In this document: positions 35,351 through 46,475 of the stretch, piece after piece
Layout of the letters: each line of letters begins with the position of its first letter
Position numbering within the stretch: position 1 is the first letter of the stretch
Origin: Zea mays
Taxonomy: Eukaryota; Streptophyta; Magnoliopsida; Poales; Poaceae
NCBI RefSeq assembly: GCF_902167145.1
Contig: NC_050104.1
Span: forward strand, 112,045,849-112,109,848
Length of the DNA stretch: 64,000 nt
Reading direction: 5' to 3'
Notes under the pieces: generated by a model
What the model saw: only the letters and a program-made list of their open reading frames with translations
Databases searched by the model: none
Told to the model about the DNA's origin: nothing
Translations under genes and position numbers: made by a program

Positions 35351-38300
35351 CTACTCCATCCCGAAGAGATAGTTGTAGTAGTGGGGAGCCGTGCCGGTGT
35401 TGCTGCTGGTAGTCGTAGTAACCCAGGTTCCATTGTCGCCGGTGGAGCCCTCGTAGCCAGCAGATCCAGAAACCATAGCAGCAGCAGCATAAGGAATGTT
35501 GCTGGCATAGCCGTTGCCCTGCTTGCCGCTGCTGTCTTGCTGTCCCACTACTACTGCACCAGTGGTGGCGCCCCACATGACGCCGCTGCCGGTGTTGTTG
35601 TTGTTGTTGCCGCTACTGGTGCCCATCGTGAAGTCCACGTTCACGCCGCCGGAGCCGTAAGCCTCGTAAGCAGAAGCCGGGAACTGCCGCTCCTGCTCCT
35701 GCTGCTGCTGGTAGTGCAGGGCGAGCAGAGACCAGTAGTCCTTCTCGGACGGCGGCATGGTGGCCTGCGAAGCGGCAGCAGCCCCGGCGAGCATCATGGC
35801 GGCAGCGCTCCCCGGCTGCAGCGAGTCCAACGGGAACTTGGCGGGGGCGCGACCGCTAGCTCCGCCCCCGACGGGGAGGTCGCTGCTGAGGATGCTCTCC
35901 ACGTCGTAGCGGCTCATGTCAAAGTTGGTGACGGCGTTGAGCCCGCGGAACTTGATCGCAGCGATGTCGTACGCCTCCGCCGCCTCTTCCTGAGTACCTG
36001 CAGTTCCGGCATCTCAGTGGCTAGCTTTGGTTCTCGTAATAAATCAACTAAAAAAATTGAGCTCATGCATTGTACAGCATTATTCCGCGAGATCGAAGAA
36101 ACACTCACTGAAAGTGCCCAAGTACAGGTCCTTGTTTCCGGCCACCCTGCCGATCCTCGCCTGCCACCGGCCGTGCTGATGATGCCTGTCAGGTCAGACA
36201 TAAACAATCCCACACACTGTTACAAAGATTTTGACCATGCAGGGGATATGCATGCAGTACACTGCTGCTACCGCTGTTCAAACCGCAAATCATGTTCAGA
36301 CAGGCCGGCCGCTCTCTTGCATTTTTTTTTCTTTTTCTTCTTTCGCGTGCTCTTTAGCTCGTTAAGTCATTGCCATGAATCATGCATGAAAGAATCTAAC
36401 CTTGTGACTCCTCTGTAGATGGAGGCGCCTCGTGAGAAGCCGCTGCTCTTCCTGACAAAAAAAATGGGGTAGGAACGAGAGCACACGGAGGGTCAACATG
36501 TGAGAGCGAGCCAAGGAAAGCCGCTCAGGACAGGCAGAGGCAGGCACATGCGACTGTGCGTGCGTGCATGCACGCGAACGGCGACGTGTGTACGTGTGGA
36601 AAAGGATGCGGCCGGCGCGCGGTGAGTCCTGTGCCGCGGCATGTGATGTGAGTGTCTTGTGTGTTCACCTGCGCAACGACGCGATGAACTCCTGCCGCGT
36701 CATGGACTTCATCTCCTCCAGCTCCTTCTCGTAGTTGGACACCTACGCCATGCATGCATGGATCATTCAGGTAAAGCTAGCCATCTCTCGCAGCAAATAT
36801 GTGTTGCCGCCCGAGATTGACTTTGAGTTCTCTTTACCGGGAAGTTGGTCGTGGTTGTAGGCCCCCAGTACTTGAGCGCGGCGAGGTCGTAAGCTCTAGC
36901 CGCCTTCTCCTCCTTGTCATAGCCTCCTACAGTTTTTCCCCCTTTCCACAGTTAGTTCCAAACACTTTCTAATATATCTAAAAAAATACATTTTGATTTG
37001 ATAATGTTGATTTGAATGTAAGTGTCCAACTGAAGCTGAAACGGAGTACTGGGTGTAGTGGAAGTTGACGTAGTATATACGTACCTAGGTAGACTGAAGT
37101 GCAGCACCAAGCCAAAGTTGAAGAAATAAAGGAGAAATATTGTTAGTGATCGAAGTATGCATGCATATATATATATATGCCTTTTAATTTGCAGGTTTCT
37201 TGGATCAGTGTGACATATATACCTTGCCGTCCTTTGCGGCTTTGGCCCTCCCGGCGGCAGCTGTTGTCCCACAGGTGCGCCTCATATCTCCCCGTCCACC
37301 GGTGCCTGAAGCATTACCCAATATCAGGGTCGGGCCTTAGACATGTGCGACAAGTGTTATCTAGTAAACCTTTTACAATTCAGAATACATGAATTCTATT
37401 ACAATGTAATTTCGATTCCCCTGCCCAATATACACAATAGAAGAAACAGATTATCACCACACAGATTTGAATCCAAATAAGCGATGTGGCAGGGCCGCAG
37501 GTGTATGCTAAAGAGGGATCAAGCAATAGTGATATAAAATAAATAAATCTAAAGTCAAACAAGACGCAAATTACTCAGTCCACGCGTGCATATATAGAGT
37601 TTATTAGGACAAAATACAGTAATTTTATTACAGGCCACGGATTCATCATCGCACATTCATAATTTGACCATTCATACTCATACAAAAGTAACATAAAACA
37701 ACTTACATAAGAACTAGTAAAAGTAGCGCCGCTCTCATGCATAAGAACTAGGTATATGGCCGGTTCATCAAGATTTGGGCTGAGATGCATGCATGCGTGT
37801 GAGTCGGAGGACGTCGTCCGGTCTACTAACCTGGTGACGCCACGGTAGATGGATGTGCGCTGGCCGAACGTCTCGGCGGGCCGCCTCGCCTGGTCGGACT
37901 CCGCCCCGGCCACGTCCGTCGACGACATGGCCGCCACGGTCACCGCGCCGGGGTTCTCCACCGTCGTCCCAGCTGGCGCCGCCGGGTAGTGGCGCAAGAA
38001 CCTGGCTGTGATGCTGCCCAGCTCGCCGCACACAAGCTGGTGATCCTGATCTGCAGCCGCCGCCGGCTGCGGCGGGGCGCCGGCGCCACCGACGCCGCCG
38101 AGGAAGTCCTCCACCGTCCTCGGGGACTCCTCCACTGCGCCCTGCTCGTCTCCTACTTGTGTATGAGAACGCACATGCATGGAGAAGACGATCGCTGAGT
38201 ACATACGTGCGGTGGTGGCAAATAAAAACATCCAGTAGTGCACTCGATCGAGCTTCTTAATTATATTAGTAGTACTGTACATATATGCAGGGAAGAAGAC

Positions 38301-38436
38301 ATGAGTAGCAGTACGTCTTACCAAGAGGAGTACCGGAGGAGTTAGAGAAGGCTTCGAGTAGGCCATGGTGGTAGTTGTTGGAGAGGGAGAAGGAGAGCCA
38401 ATGGTGGGGATAAGCTGAGCTCATGTCCATGTCCAT
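35351..38436 (-). CDS. AINTEGUMENTA-LIKE/PLETHORA-type AP2 transcription factor, nine exons, 488 aa
   Basis: A nuclear DNA-binding protein of the euANT group, whose members maintain meristem and founder-cell identity in roots, shoots and embryos. Exons on the minus strand: 38436-38322, 38152-37831, 37305-37223, 37093-37085, 36926-36838, 36742-36669, 36451-36401, 36185-36109, 35997-35351; all boundaries are GT-AG and the frame closes at TAG. Residues 13-20 WLSFSLSN and 51-57 TVEDFLG are euANT N-terminal motifs. AP2 repeat 1 (about 139-206) begins SIYRGVTR and has the [10 protein letters not shown] insertion typical of ANT/AP2 proteins; exon 4 is a 9-nt microexon encoding the VYLG junction. The linker (207-240) is [17 protein letters not shown]; repeat 2 (about 241-299) begins SIYRGVTR and ends GLNAVTNFD. 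The C-terminal 190 residues are Ala/Gly/Asn/Gln-rich and end [17 protein letters not shown] suggests an AIL5/PLT5-like member, but the exact orthologue is uncertain. Confidence 0.95.
37085..37093 (-). other. 9-nt microexon of the AP2 gene
   Basis: TCTACCTAG lies between a CTTCAG acceptor and a GTACGT donor, and supplies V-Y-L-G across phase-1 junctions. The same microexon is a known conserved feature of AP2 repeat 1 in ANT-type genes. Leaving it out would delete three residues. Confidence 0.9.
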
Positions 38437-38611
38437 GGAGATCGATCTGCTATAGCTACTGCCTTGTTCACCAGTGAAGAATGAAGCTATACGATAGAAT
38501 TGAAGGCGCTAGTGCAGCCGTGGGAGGGAATGTGAGCTACCGATGTTGATGTAGACCTGTGCTGCTGTGTGCGTGCTTAGGGGAAGAATGAGAGAATACT
38601 ATGAGCGATAG

Positions 38612-38621
38612 TATATATATA
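38612..38621 (-). promoter_or_regulatory. Candidate TATA box of the AP2 gene
   Basis: TATATATA on the minus strand about 176 bp before the ATG is the best TATA candidate upstream. The transcription start is not defined. Confidence 0.45.
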
Positions 38622-39247
38622 GACTCATGTAGAGAAGTTGAATGCGTTGCACTGTTGTAGCCTCAGCGCTGTCCCCTGTTTTAAAAAATGCAGCTCTTGC
38701 TTTTGAGAAGGGGGACGAGAGGCTGGCTGGAATACGGCCAAAACTTGATGAGAGACGGGAGGGAGAGAGATAGAGAGCACAAGGGCCAAGAAGAGTTGGA
38801 GTAATTAAAGCGAGTGATTTAGGGATAAGAGCGAATAGTTTAAGGCCAGCCTCGTTTCGGGAATCCAAAGACGGGGAGAGTAATGGGCGACAACGTGGAG
38901 GTGTTCCATGGGGTCGTCTGGGCGGTCTCCTTGACCCAAATGGAGGCCGCTGTCCCCCCCGCATGCAGCCCTAGCTAGCTGCCTTTTTGTTTGCCATCTA
39001 CGCAAAACCCTCGCGTGCTGGAGCAGGAGCAGGACTACTGTATTCGATCGAGATGATCAGCTCAGCTGAACAGCTGCATTGTTTTCGCTTGGAGTGTTAC
39101 TAATACATTCATTCACAGGCTTGCGGTAGCACTACTAGTACTCTCAATGCTCCTGAGAAGCTTATTTCTGCTCGTAACACCTTTGTTTTTTTAGAATGCA
39201 GTGAACCAAATGGTGTTGGTTTGATCGTTCTCTAGCATATATACTAC
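38622..39247. other. Proximal promoter region of the AP2 gene
   Basis: Single-copy-looking sequence between the TATA candidate and the hAT element. It has a purine-rich part near 38700-38790. No specific regulatory site is claimed. Confidence 0.4.
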
Positions 39248-39470
39248 TAGAGATGGCAACGGACCCATTATTACCCGTTACTCGGTGGGTAATTACTCCA
39301 TTAGAGGACTGATTTGATTGCAATTTTTGCATCCGCGGGTTTGATAACGGTAAAAAAAGAAGATCCAACGGATAGAGCGGGTTTGGATATGTATTCATTA
39401 AACCCTTACATGTATATCTGTGTATAAAATACCAAGAATTTTAGCCTATCTAGCCCATTAATTTGCCTGG

Positions 39471-40117
39471 TGTTGACGCCTTTTTGGAGCGCCAAACACT
39501 CAACAAGAACCGGTGGCGGTGCTCTCTGGTCAGACGCGGACGGTCCGCGGCCAGGGGCCGGACGGTCCGCGACCTGGTGCAGGAGCACGGGTTCCCTGCC
39601 TGACGGCCGGACGGTCCGCGCCCTGGGGCCGGACGGTCCGCGCGTGCGCAGGGGCGGCAGATGATCGCCGGCAGCGCCTGGATCTCGCTCCCGGGAGGGA
39701 CCCCGTCGGGGAGGAGAGATCCTAGGAGTTGTCTAGGCTCGGGCAGGCCGACCTAAACTCCTCTAATCGACGTAGAGTCGAGGAGAGGCGGAGAATTTGG
39801 GGATTGGAAGGCTAAACTAGGGCTAAACTAGAACTACTCCTAAGATAAAATGCGAAATAGAAGTTGTATTGATTCGATTGTTGGGGGGTTCAATCGGCCG
39901 TAGCCCTTCATCTATATAAAGGGGGAGGTCTGGATCCGTTTCCAACTGTTTCCCGAGTTAATCCCGCGGTTTTAGGCAACAAATCCCGCGAGAAACTAGG
40001 AACCCTAACTGACTCTGCGCGCGCGGACCGTCCGCGCCGCCACCGCGGACCGTCCGGACCGCGGACCGTCCGGCGTCAGGGCCGGACCGTCCGCAAGGCT
40101 CATTTTAGCCTTCAACA
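39471..40117 (-). repeat. 3' LTR of the gag-only element
   Basis: In element orientation it begins TGTTGAAGGC and ends GGCGTCAACA. CGGACGGTCCG-type palindromes cluster at both ends (39535-39640 and 40020-40095). Confidence 0.93.
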
Positions 40118-40308
40118 TATGCCCCCCTGCCTTTTGGTGAAGGTTGACAAACCAAAAGCATATGAACTAAACCTGATGTAAGTCATCGGCTTTTCAAAAT
40201 AGAGATCATTCAATAAAGCACCAATGTATAAAGGCCGTTTTGGATTGTATCTTTCTCGGCCATGGCCATTTCATTAATGGATCAAAATGAATAGAATGGA
40301 GGTGCCCC

Positions 40309-40779
40309 CTAGCCCGGATAGACAAAGGGACTATACATGTACCATGCATTCATCACCATGTTATTCCACATTTGGGTAGGACAATAAACCGACGATGAAT
40401 AAATGGGTGGAAAGTACCCTGGTCTCATAGGATGAACAGACGATGCTTGTCGCGTCGCCTTTTGGGCCATTTTGTTCGGTCGTCTCGTTTTAGTAGGTGA
40501 CCGGGGTTTCTTTGTTGACCGATCACGTGGAATGGTCTTTTTGCTAGCATTTTTGGAGAGCAACTGATCAACAGTAGAGTCAGCTTTGATCAGTCGACCA
40601 TTTGTGCTTCGCCGTTGTGTCTCCTTCCCTTTTAAGGTTTTGTGTGGAGGCTGATGCCTTTGGGCATAAGCGGACTGTCCGGCAGAGTTAGCCGAACCGT
40701 CTATCTGAACACCGGACCGTCCGCTCGTAGGTGCCAGATCGTCCGTGATGCTCAGGACAGGCTGTCGTGCTTGACTCAT
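40309..40779 (-). CDS. Downstream ORF of the gag-only element, 156 aa, unknown
   Basis: Its ATG overlaps the gag stop codon by one base (TAATG), an arrangement compatible with termination-reinitiation. I do not recognise the protein. It has a Ser/Gly/Gln-rich start, a Lys/Arg/Thr-rich middle (RDRSTKKPRSPTKTRRPNK) that could bind nucleic acid, and an aromatic, Pro/Tyr/Met-rich tail ending SPFVYPG. It occupies the place where pol would start. It might be a relic of a longer protein. Confidence 0.5.
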   Translation of the reverse strand: MSQARQPVLSITDDLAPTSGRSGVQIDGSANSAGQSAYAQRHQPPHKTLKGKETQRRSTNGRLIKADSTVDQLLSKNASKKTIPRDRSTKKPRSPTKTRRPNKMAQKATRQASSVHPMRPGYFPPIYSSSVYCPTQMWNNMVMNAWYMYSPFVYPG

Positions 40780-43016
40780 TAATTGTGCCTGCCCCCGGTG
40801 CCTCCGGACTTTTTAGCCTTATTGTCCGGAGCCTTTCGAACAATCTCCTTTTGTGATATATTCGACGTGCGAGGACTACCAATGATTATGTCTTTGCTTT
40901 TGCCTTTATCGGCCATTTCGGGCCGAACTAAGATCTTTTTGCATGCGATATCTATTGTATTAACAGGAAATGGTTGTGTGTCCACTTGCATTTCCTGAAA
41001 AGCCAATCGGCCCTCATTTATGGCCGATTGTACCTGTCGACGAAAAACATTACAGTCATTGGTGGCATGAGAAAAAGAATTATGCCACTTACAATAAGCA
41101 CGTCTTTTTAATTCATCTATAGGAGGGATAGTATGAGTTAATTTAATGTTGCCATTTTTAAGTAGCTCATCAAATATCTTATCGCATTTGGCAACATTAA
41201 AGGTAAATTTAATCTCTTCTTGCCGATTCTTTTGAACCGGCTGTAAGGAAGAACATGCTGAAGATTTGGCCTTTGTTGGCCAAATAAACTCAGCGGTATA
41301 TACATCTGCGGATTCATCATCTGAACTATCACGCTCTATTAGATGTATAGTACGGGCGGCCGATTTTGATGTCTCTTTAAATCGGCTTTCACAGGCTAAA
41401 GCCCGCTGATGTAGCTGGGCTATCGAAAAGAACTGGGTCCCATCTAATTTGTCTCTTAAGTAGGATAGCAACCCATTAAAAGCTAACCCTGCTAGCTCTT
41501 TGTCTGTGACATGGATCCGAAAGCATCGGTTTCTAGTGTCCCGGAACCTTCGGATATAATCATTAACCGATTTTTCGCGTCCTTGTCGAACTGAAGCTAA
41601 GTCAGCTAGTCCTAATTCATATTCCCCGGCAAAGAAATGTTCATGAAATTTACTTTCTAACTCATTCCAGGAATTAATGGAATTAGGAGGCAGGGCGACG
41701 TACCATGCAAAAGCGGTACCAGTAAGGGATAGAGAAAATAACCGAACACGAAATGCTTCTCCATCGGCCAATTCACCTAGGTGTGCTAGGAACTGGCCTA
41801 TGTGTTCGTGTGTGCTTCTCCCATTCTCACCAGAAAACTTAGAAAATTCTGGTATCCTTGCCCCTTGTGGATATGGGACAATGTCAAACCGGTGATTATA
41901 CGGCTTTTGCTATGATTGCCCTACTCTGGCTACACTAACTCCGAACTTATCTCGAAATAGTTCGGTCATCTCTTCCCTAATTTTTTCCATTGCACCCGGT
42001 GGCAGACCACCAGACCCTGGGCTGTGGGGCTCATTTGGCCGGGTATTAGTATACCGACCTTCTTGCCGTGACCGATCGATAGTGTTGATCGGTCTGTGGT
42101 TGTATGGTACGTTATGGTTTAAATATGTAGAGGGCGAAACATACTGCTGCTGAGGTGTGTAATAATTTGGTGCATGGTGTGCAACAACAGGTTCTGCGTA
42201 TGTGTATCCAGTTTGTCCGGTGGTAAATACGAACTGGCCGGTTGCGTTCGCCATTATCGGGACGCCATGTGGTAGTCCTGGTGCAGGCCCGGACTGTCCG
42301 GCAGGGAAAGCCGGACGGTCCGTGTAAGGGCCGGACGGTCCGGGCAGAAGCTCGGACGGTCCGACCGCGTCCAGGGTCACCGGTCTGCCAAGCAGGGACG
42401 GCGATGGTCCTAGGGCGGCCCCAGACTGTCCGGCAGAGCAAGCCGGACGGTCTGCATATGGACCGGATGGTCCGGGCAGAAGCTCGGACGGTCCGACCGT
42501 GTTCATGGGCGCCGATCTACCAAGCAGGGATGTCGGTGGTGGTACTTGCCCTGTATATGAGTTCATCGGCATACCATATAATGGCTGGGGCTGCAAATCC
42601 CCATTTGTTGCCGATGTATTAGACATAGATATCCTGTTACTAGTCTCATATGATGGAAAACTAGGAGCAACAGACTTCTCCAACGTAAGCGTTAATTTTC
42701 TAATTGATTCTTCTAACCCTACAATTTGTTGTTTCATCTGATCCTGCTGCTGATCTACATAATATTTAATAGACTGGATATCGTCGGATTTACTTACGTT
42801 GGGGACCTGACGCGAAGATAGAAGAGACGCGGCGTCGGTCTCTCCATGCTTGACAATTTTCTGGTGGCGATCCACCGTGTATTGTGATAAGAATTTCTCC
42901 CTCGCTTGACGCATGTAGTCCTCGTATTGCTGTTGCTCATCGGCCGTCAGACTTTCAACAGCCGGCTTCAGGATATTGTCCGGGGAGATATCGGTGTGAT
43001 CTTTAGAACCGGCCAT
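40779..43016 (-). pseudogene. gag of the gag-only element, one in-frame stop
   Basis: The frame starts at ATG 43016 and runs to 40779 (about 745 codons) with a single TAG at 41910-41912. The N-terminal half (368 aa) has an acidic/Gln coiled part (YYVDQQQDQMKQQ), then two tandem repeats of about 45 residues containing VGPSELLPGPSGPY. The C-terminal half (41771-40779) carries the Retrotrans_gag domain (GTAFAWYVALPPNSI, FHEHFFAG, VNDYIRRFRDTRNRC). There is a CKWHNSFSHATNDC cluster, a zinc-knuckle-like motif. Gag could package element RNA if the stop were read through or absent in other copies. Confidence 0.8.
42283..42550 (-). repeat. Two 135-bp tandem repeats in gag, rich in CGGACGGTCCG
   Basis: Units 42283-42417 and 42418-42550 share GAAGCTCGGACGGTCCGACC and CAAGCAGGGA. 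The repeats keep the reading frame (45 codons each). Their palindromic cores match those in the LTRs. Confidence 0.85.
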
Positions 43017-43050
43017 TTGAGGGCCTGATTTTTAGTAGATCTACACACCT

Positions 43051-43068
43051 TCCCCAGCGGAGTCGCCA
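43051..43068 (-). other. Primer binding site of the gag-only element
   Basis: On the minus strand TGGCGACTCCGCTGGGGA is complementary to the 3' end I recall for plant tRNA-Arg. Seven bases separate it from the 5' LTR. Confidence 0.7.
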
Positions 43069-43075
43069 AAAAGTA

Positions 43076-43723
43076 TGTTGACGCCTTTTTGGAGCGCCAA
43101 ACACTCAACAAGAACCGGTGGCGGTGCTCTCTAGTCAGGCGCGGACGGTCCGCGGCCAGGGGCCGGACGGTCCGCGACCTGGTGCAGGAGCACGGGTTCC
43201 CTGCCTGACGGCCGGACGGTCCGCGCCCTGGGGCCGGACGGTCCGCGCGTGCGCAGGGGCGGCAGATGATCGCCGGCAGCGCCTGGATCTCGCTCCCGGG
43301 AGGGACCCCGTCGGGGAGGAGAGATCCTAGGAGTTGTCTAGGCTCGGGCAGGCCGACCTAAACTCCTCTAATCGACGTAGAGTCGAGGAGAGGCGGAGAA
43401 TTTGGGGATTGGAAGGCTAAACTAGGGCTAAACTAGAACTACTCCTAAGATAAAATGCGAAATAGAAGTTGTATTTATTCGATTGTTGGGGGGTTCAATC
43501 GGCAGTAGCCCTTCATCTATATAAAGGGGAGGTCTGGATCCGTTTCCAACTGTTTCCCGAGTTAATTCCGCGGTTTTAGGCAACAAATCCCGCGAGAAAC
43601 TAGGAACCCTAACTGACTCTACGCGCGCGCGGACCGTCCGCGCCGCCACCGCGGACCGTCCGGACCGCGGACCGTCCGGCCTCAGGGCCGGACCGTCCGC
43701 AAGGCTCATTTTAGCCTTCAACA
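43076..43723 (-). repeat. 5' LTR of the gag-only element
   Basis: It is nearly identical to the 39471-40117 LTR. Confidence 0.93.
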
Positions 43724-44256
43724 CCTGGATCCAAGCGTCGGAAGGCGAAGCACTAAGCGTCCACCACCAACTCCAAGTCATACGGGTGCACGCCACCAGT
43801 ACGCTCACACCACTGCTCGATGGACGGGGACGCCAGTCGCCCTAAAACCTAGTCGTTGTGAGGCTCGGATGCCGCTCGAGCAGGCACGCTGTAGTCCACA
43901 CGCGCAGGCAGCATGCTCCACTTCTCGTCGCTCGTTCGCTCCAGATAGGTAGTGTCGCCGCCACGGCGCCGCTAGTGGTCATCCACCACTCAACGAGCCG
44001 ACGCCACCTCTATCAGTCCACCACGCCAACTTCGCTAGAGGCCTGAACATGGTGACACACTCGAGCTCCATCGATGACAGTAGGCGTTAACTTTCTTTCC
44101 ATTTTTTTCTCCATTCTAGTTCCAAAATCCTCTATATCCCCGCTGAACGTCCATTCCAAATGGACGCGGATGACTCTGACCGACATACTTGCTTGCCTAG
44201 TGAAGAAGAATGGAATTTTGATGCATGTATATACCGTAACACATGTAAACATGCCG

Positions 44257-44618
44257 GGCCTGTTTGAGAATGTAGTTTTAAAATACTGTAGTTTTGAGAT
44301 ACTATAGTTTACAATTGTACATGATATAAATACTACGGTATTGCTTTACCACAATAAAACTATAGTATTGCTCAAAACCGAGATCTGTTTGGTTCTATTG
44401 TAAAAACAAAGTATATGTAGAGAGAAGAGAAGAAAACTGAGGTCCTGAGTGGAGTTTCGAAAACTCCAAAAATACAGCAGTTTTGGGTAAACCATGGTAT
44501 TTAAAACTGAGTTTTGACTTTACAAACCAAACACCTTTTAAGCTCTAATATTATAGTATCATCAAATACTATAGTATTGTTTCAAAACTATAAAAATACT
44601 ACAATTCCAAACAGGGCC
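44257..44618. mobile_element. MITE nested in the hAT element
   Basis: Ends GGCCTGTTTGAGAATGTAGT and ACTACAATTCCAAACAGGGCC are inverted repeats, with inner AAAACTATAG/CTATAGTTT units. The target-site duplication is unclear. Confidence 0.7.
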
Positions 44619-44946
44619 GCAGTGTTATTGTATTAGTATTATAGATAGATTATGGTGGTGTGATGAAAGAATGCACTAACATATATTATTATTGTTCAAT
44701 AATGACTATCTCTAAAAATATATATTAAAATCAAATACTATTCGTATCTGTTATATTTGTGAAATTTTCTAATTGGGTACGGGTACTCATTGGGTATAGA
44801 ATACCCACATAGGTACGGATATGAGTGTGCAATTGTACCTGTGCACGAGTACGAGTATTAGAGTGGAGAGGTTTTAGTCTGACGGAGCTAGATCTAAGGT
44901 AGTAAAACACGGCGGGTCTTCACCCGTTGCCATCTCTACATACTAC

Positions 44947-45581
44947 TGCTATATTTGAAAATCCCATTCAACTTAGCGTGTTAAAAAAGTGCCAGACATA
45001 CACGGGTGAGGCTGCAGATTCTGTGGACGCTAGCTAATAATGCGGTTTATAGCCGCCTATTAGAAGCTATACTAGGGGAATAGTGATGGCGGCTATAGTG
45101 TAGTGCTTTTTCAATACGTTGGTTTCGAAAATAAACCGTTGGAAATTAATGTATGTTTTCCCCAAAACATGGAGCCGCTTCCTGCTTGTTTACTCAAACA
45201 GTAAAAAAGTTCCGACGAACTACCGTGTGATTGTGAAGCGGTAGTTTTTTCTTCTTCTCCTTCTCAAATCTCAATGGCACACCCGCATTCATACGACATG
45301 CTTGTTTCAAGCAGAAGCAGTTCCTCTGCTGTTTTCACTTATCATCAGGACACAACTGTAAATAAAGGATACCATTTGATTTCAAGAGGTTTGCAACGAT
45401 CAAGTATTCTATACGAGCTGGTTCTTCGTCGCTATACGAGCTAGTTCTTTGTTACTCTTGCACGATGAATCACTCACAGTCGTGCACAAGTCCGACTCGG
45501 GTCACCCACAAGTAGGTGTTATTACGCTCTCGATTGCCATCAAACAATCTAGGTGATGACGATCACCAAGAGTAATAAATA
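44947..45581. other. Intergenic stretch, nothing recognised
   Basis: A direct repeat, ATACGAGCTGGTTCTTCGTCGCT followed by a similar unit, lies near 45410-45455. No gene is supported. Confidence 0.4.
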
Positions 45582-45753
45582 CTCCCTCCGTCCCAAGATA
45601 TAAGGCGTAACCACTTTTTATTCTTGTCCCACAATATAAGGCGTGCTCTCTCTATGCATACGTATATCGATGCAGTGGTATAGAGACAATTAAATGCATT
45701 TCTTGGTCTTTGAACCAGAGGTGGTTACGCCTTATATCCTGGGACGGAGGGAG
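45582..45753. mobile_element. Stowaway MITE (172 bp)
   Basis: CTCCCTCCGTCCCAAGATAT at the left pairs with ATATCCTGGGACGGAGGGAG at the right, and GCGTAACCAC pairs with GTGGTTACGC further in. TA flanks both sides (45580-45581, 45754-45755). Confidence 0.92.
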
Positions 45754-46131
45754 TATAAACTCTAAACTAAGTTGTGCGTATGTGTCATATGAAGTATAGA
45801 AATGATTGATATATACTAATAATTTGAAAATAAAAAATACTCGTGTTTGAATAAATATCTCATTTAAACAAGGTCTACCTATATGATATATAAAAATCAT
45901 AGTAATATATGGGTAACTAACTATTTAGATTAATAGATGCATACTACTTACTCTCTATGAGCTAATGAGGCTGCTAATCGAGCGATTTCCAACTCTCAAG
46001 TCCCTCAAATTTCGAAGGCTCCTTTTCACACTCCAAACGGGTTGTTTTAGCTACTAAATGAGCAAGAGGACTAGTATAGACTCTGGTGGAGTATTTATAA
46101 CCCCTAAATAGCCAACTAGCCACTACACTAA

Positions 46132-46475
46132 GGCCCCGTTTGATTTGAGTGACTAAAGATTAGTCCCTCCATTTTAGTCCAATTTAGTTCTTAAATTGCC
46201 AAACAGTAGGACTAAAACAGAGACTAAACTGCTTTAGTCCTTAGTCCCTCGAGATGTGGCTAAAAGAGACTAAACCATATTAATTCTACATTTGCCCCTC
46301 ATTTAGTTCAATTGTACTAATAGCAGGAGAATGTTAAATACCATTTTAGTCTTCTTATGTGTCATTTAGTATATTCTTACTAATTTTAGTCTTTAGAACC
46401 AAACATATTAGGAACTAAACTTTAGTCCCATAACTAAACTTTAGTCCCTAGATTAAAGAAACCTTACTCCGGGCA
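46132..46475. mobile_element. Tourist/Harbinger-like MITE, right end degraded
   Basis: GGCCCCGTTTGATTTGAGTG with TAA before it is a typical left end. Internal ACTAAACTTTAGTCCC units are self-complementary. The right end, near CCTTACTCCGGGC, matches poorly. Confidence 0.55.

Larger units (their letters stand above)
39471..43723 (-). mobile_element. Gag-only non-autonomous LTR retrotransposon
   Basis: Two LTRs of 647 and 648 bp (39471-40117 and 43076-43723) are flanked by an exact CCTGG duplication (39466-39470, 43724-43728). The element reads on the minus strand. A PBS at 43051-43068 fits a tRNA-Arg 3' end, and a purine tract (about 40118-40131) adjoins the 3' LTR. The 2.96-kb interior has gag but no protease, RT or integrase. 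The LTRs differ at about seven positions plus small indels, so the insertion is young. Confidence 0.93.
39248..44938. mobile_element. hAT transposon with nested retrotransposon
   Basis: TAGAGATGGCAACGG at the left and CCGTTGCCATCTCTA at the right are inverted termini, flanked by an 8-bp duplication TATACTAC/CATACTAC (39240-39247, 44939-44946; one mismatch). Without the nested LTR retrotransposon the element is about 1.43 kb, and it has no transposase frame. Short repeats of ACGGGTA, ACCCGT and GGGTA near both ends are the usual subterminal motifs. It sits about 810 bp upstream of the AP2 start codon. Confidence 0.85.

Noticed and set aside
35345..36418. 357-aa plus-strand open frame across the AP2 gene
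   Set aside because: It is the reverse complement of the last AP2 exons and crosses their introns.
35351..38436. A miR172 target site in the AP2 gene
   Set aside because: No such site is apparent, as expected for the euANT branch.
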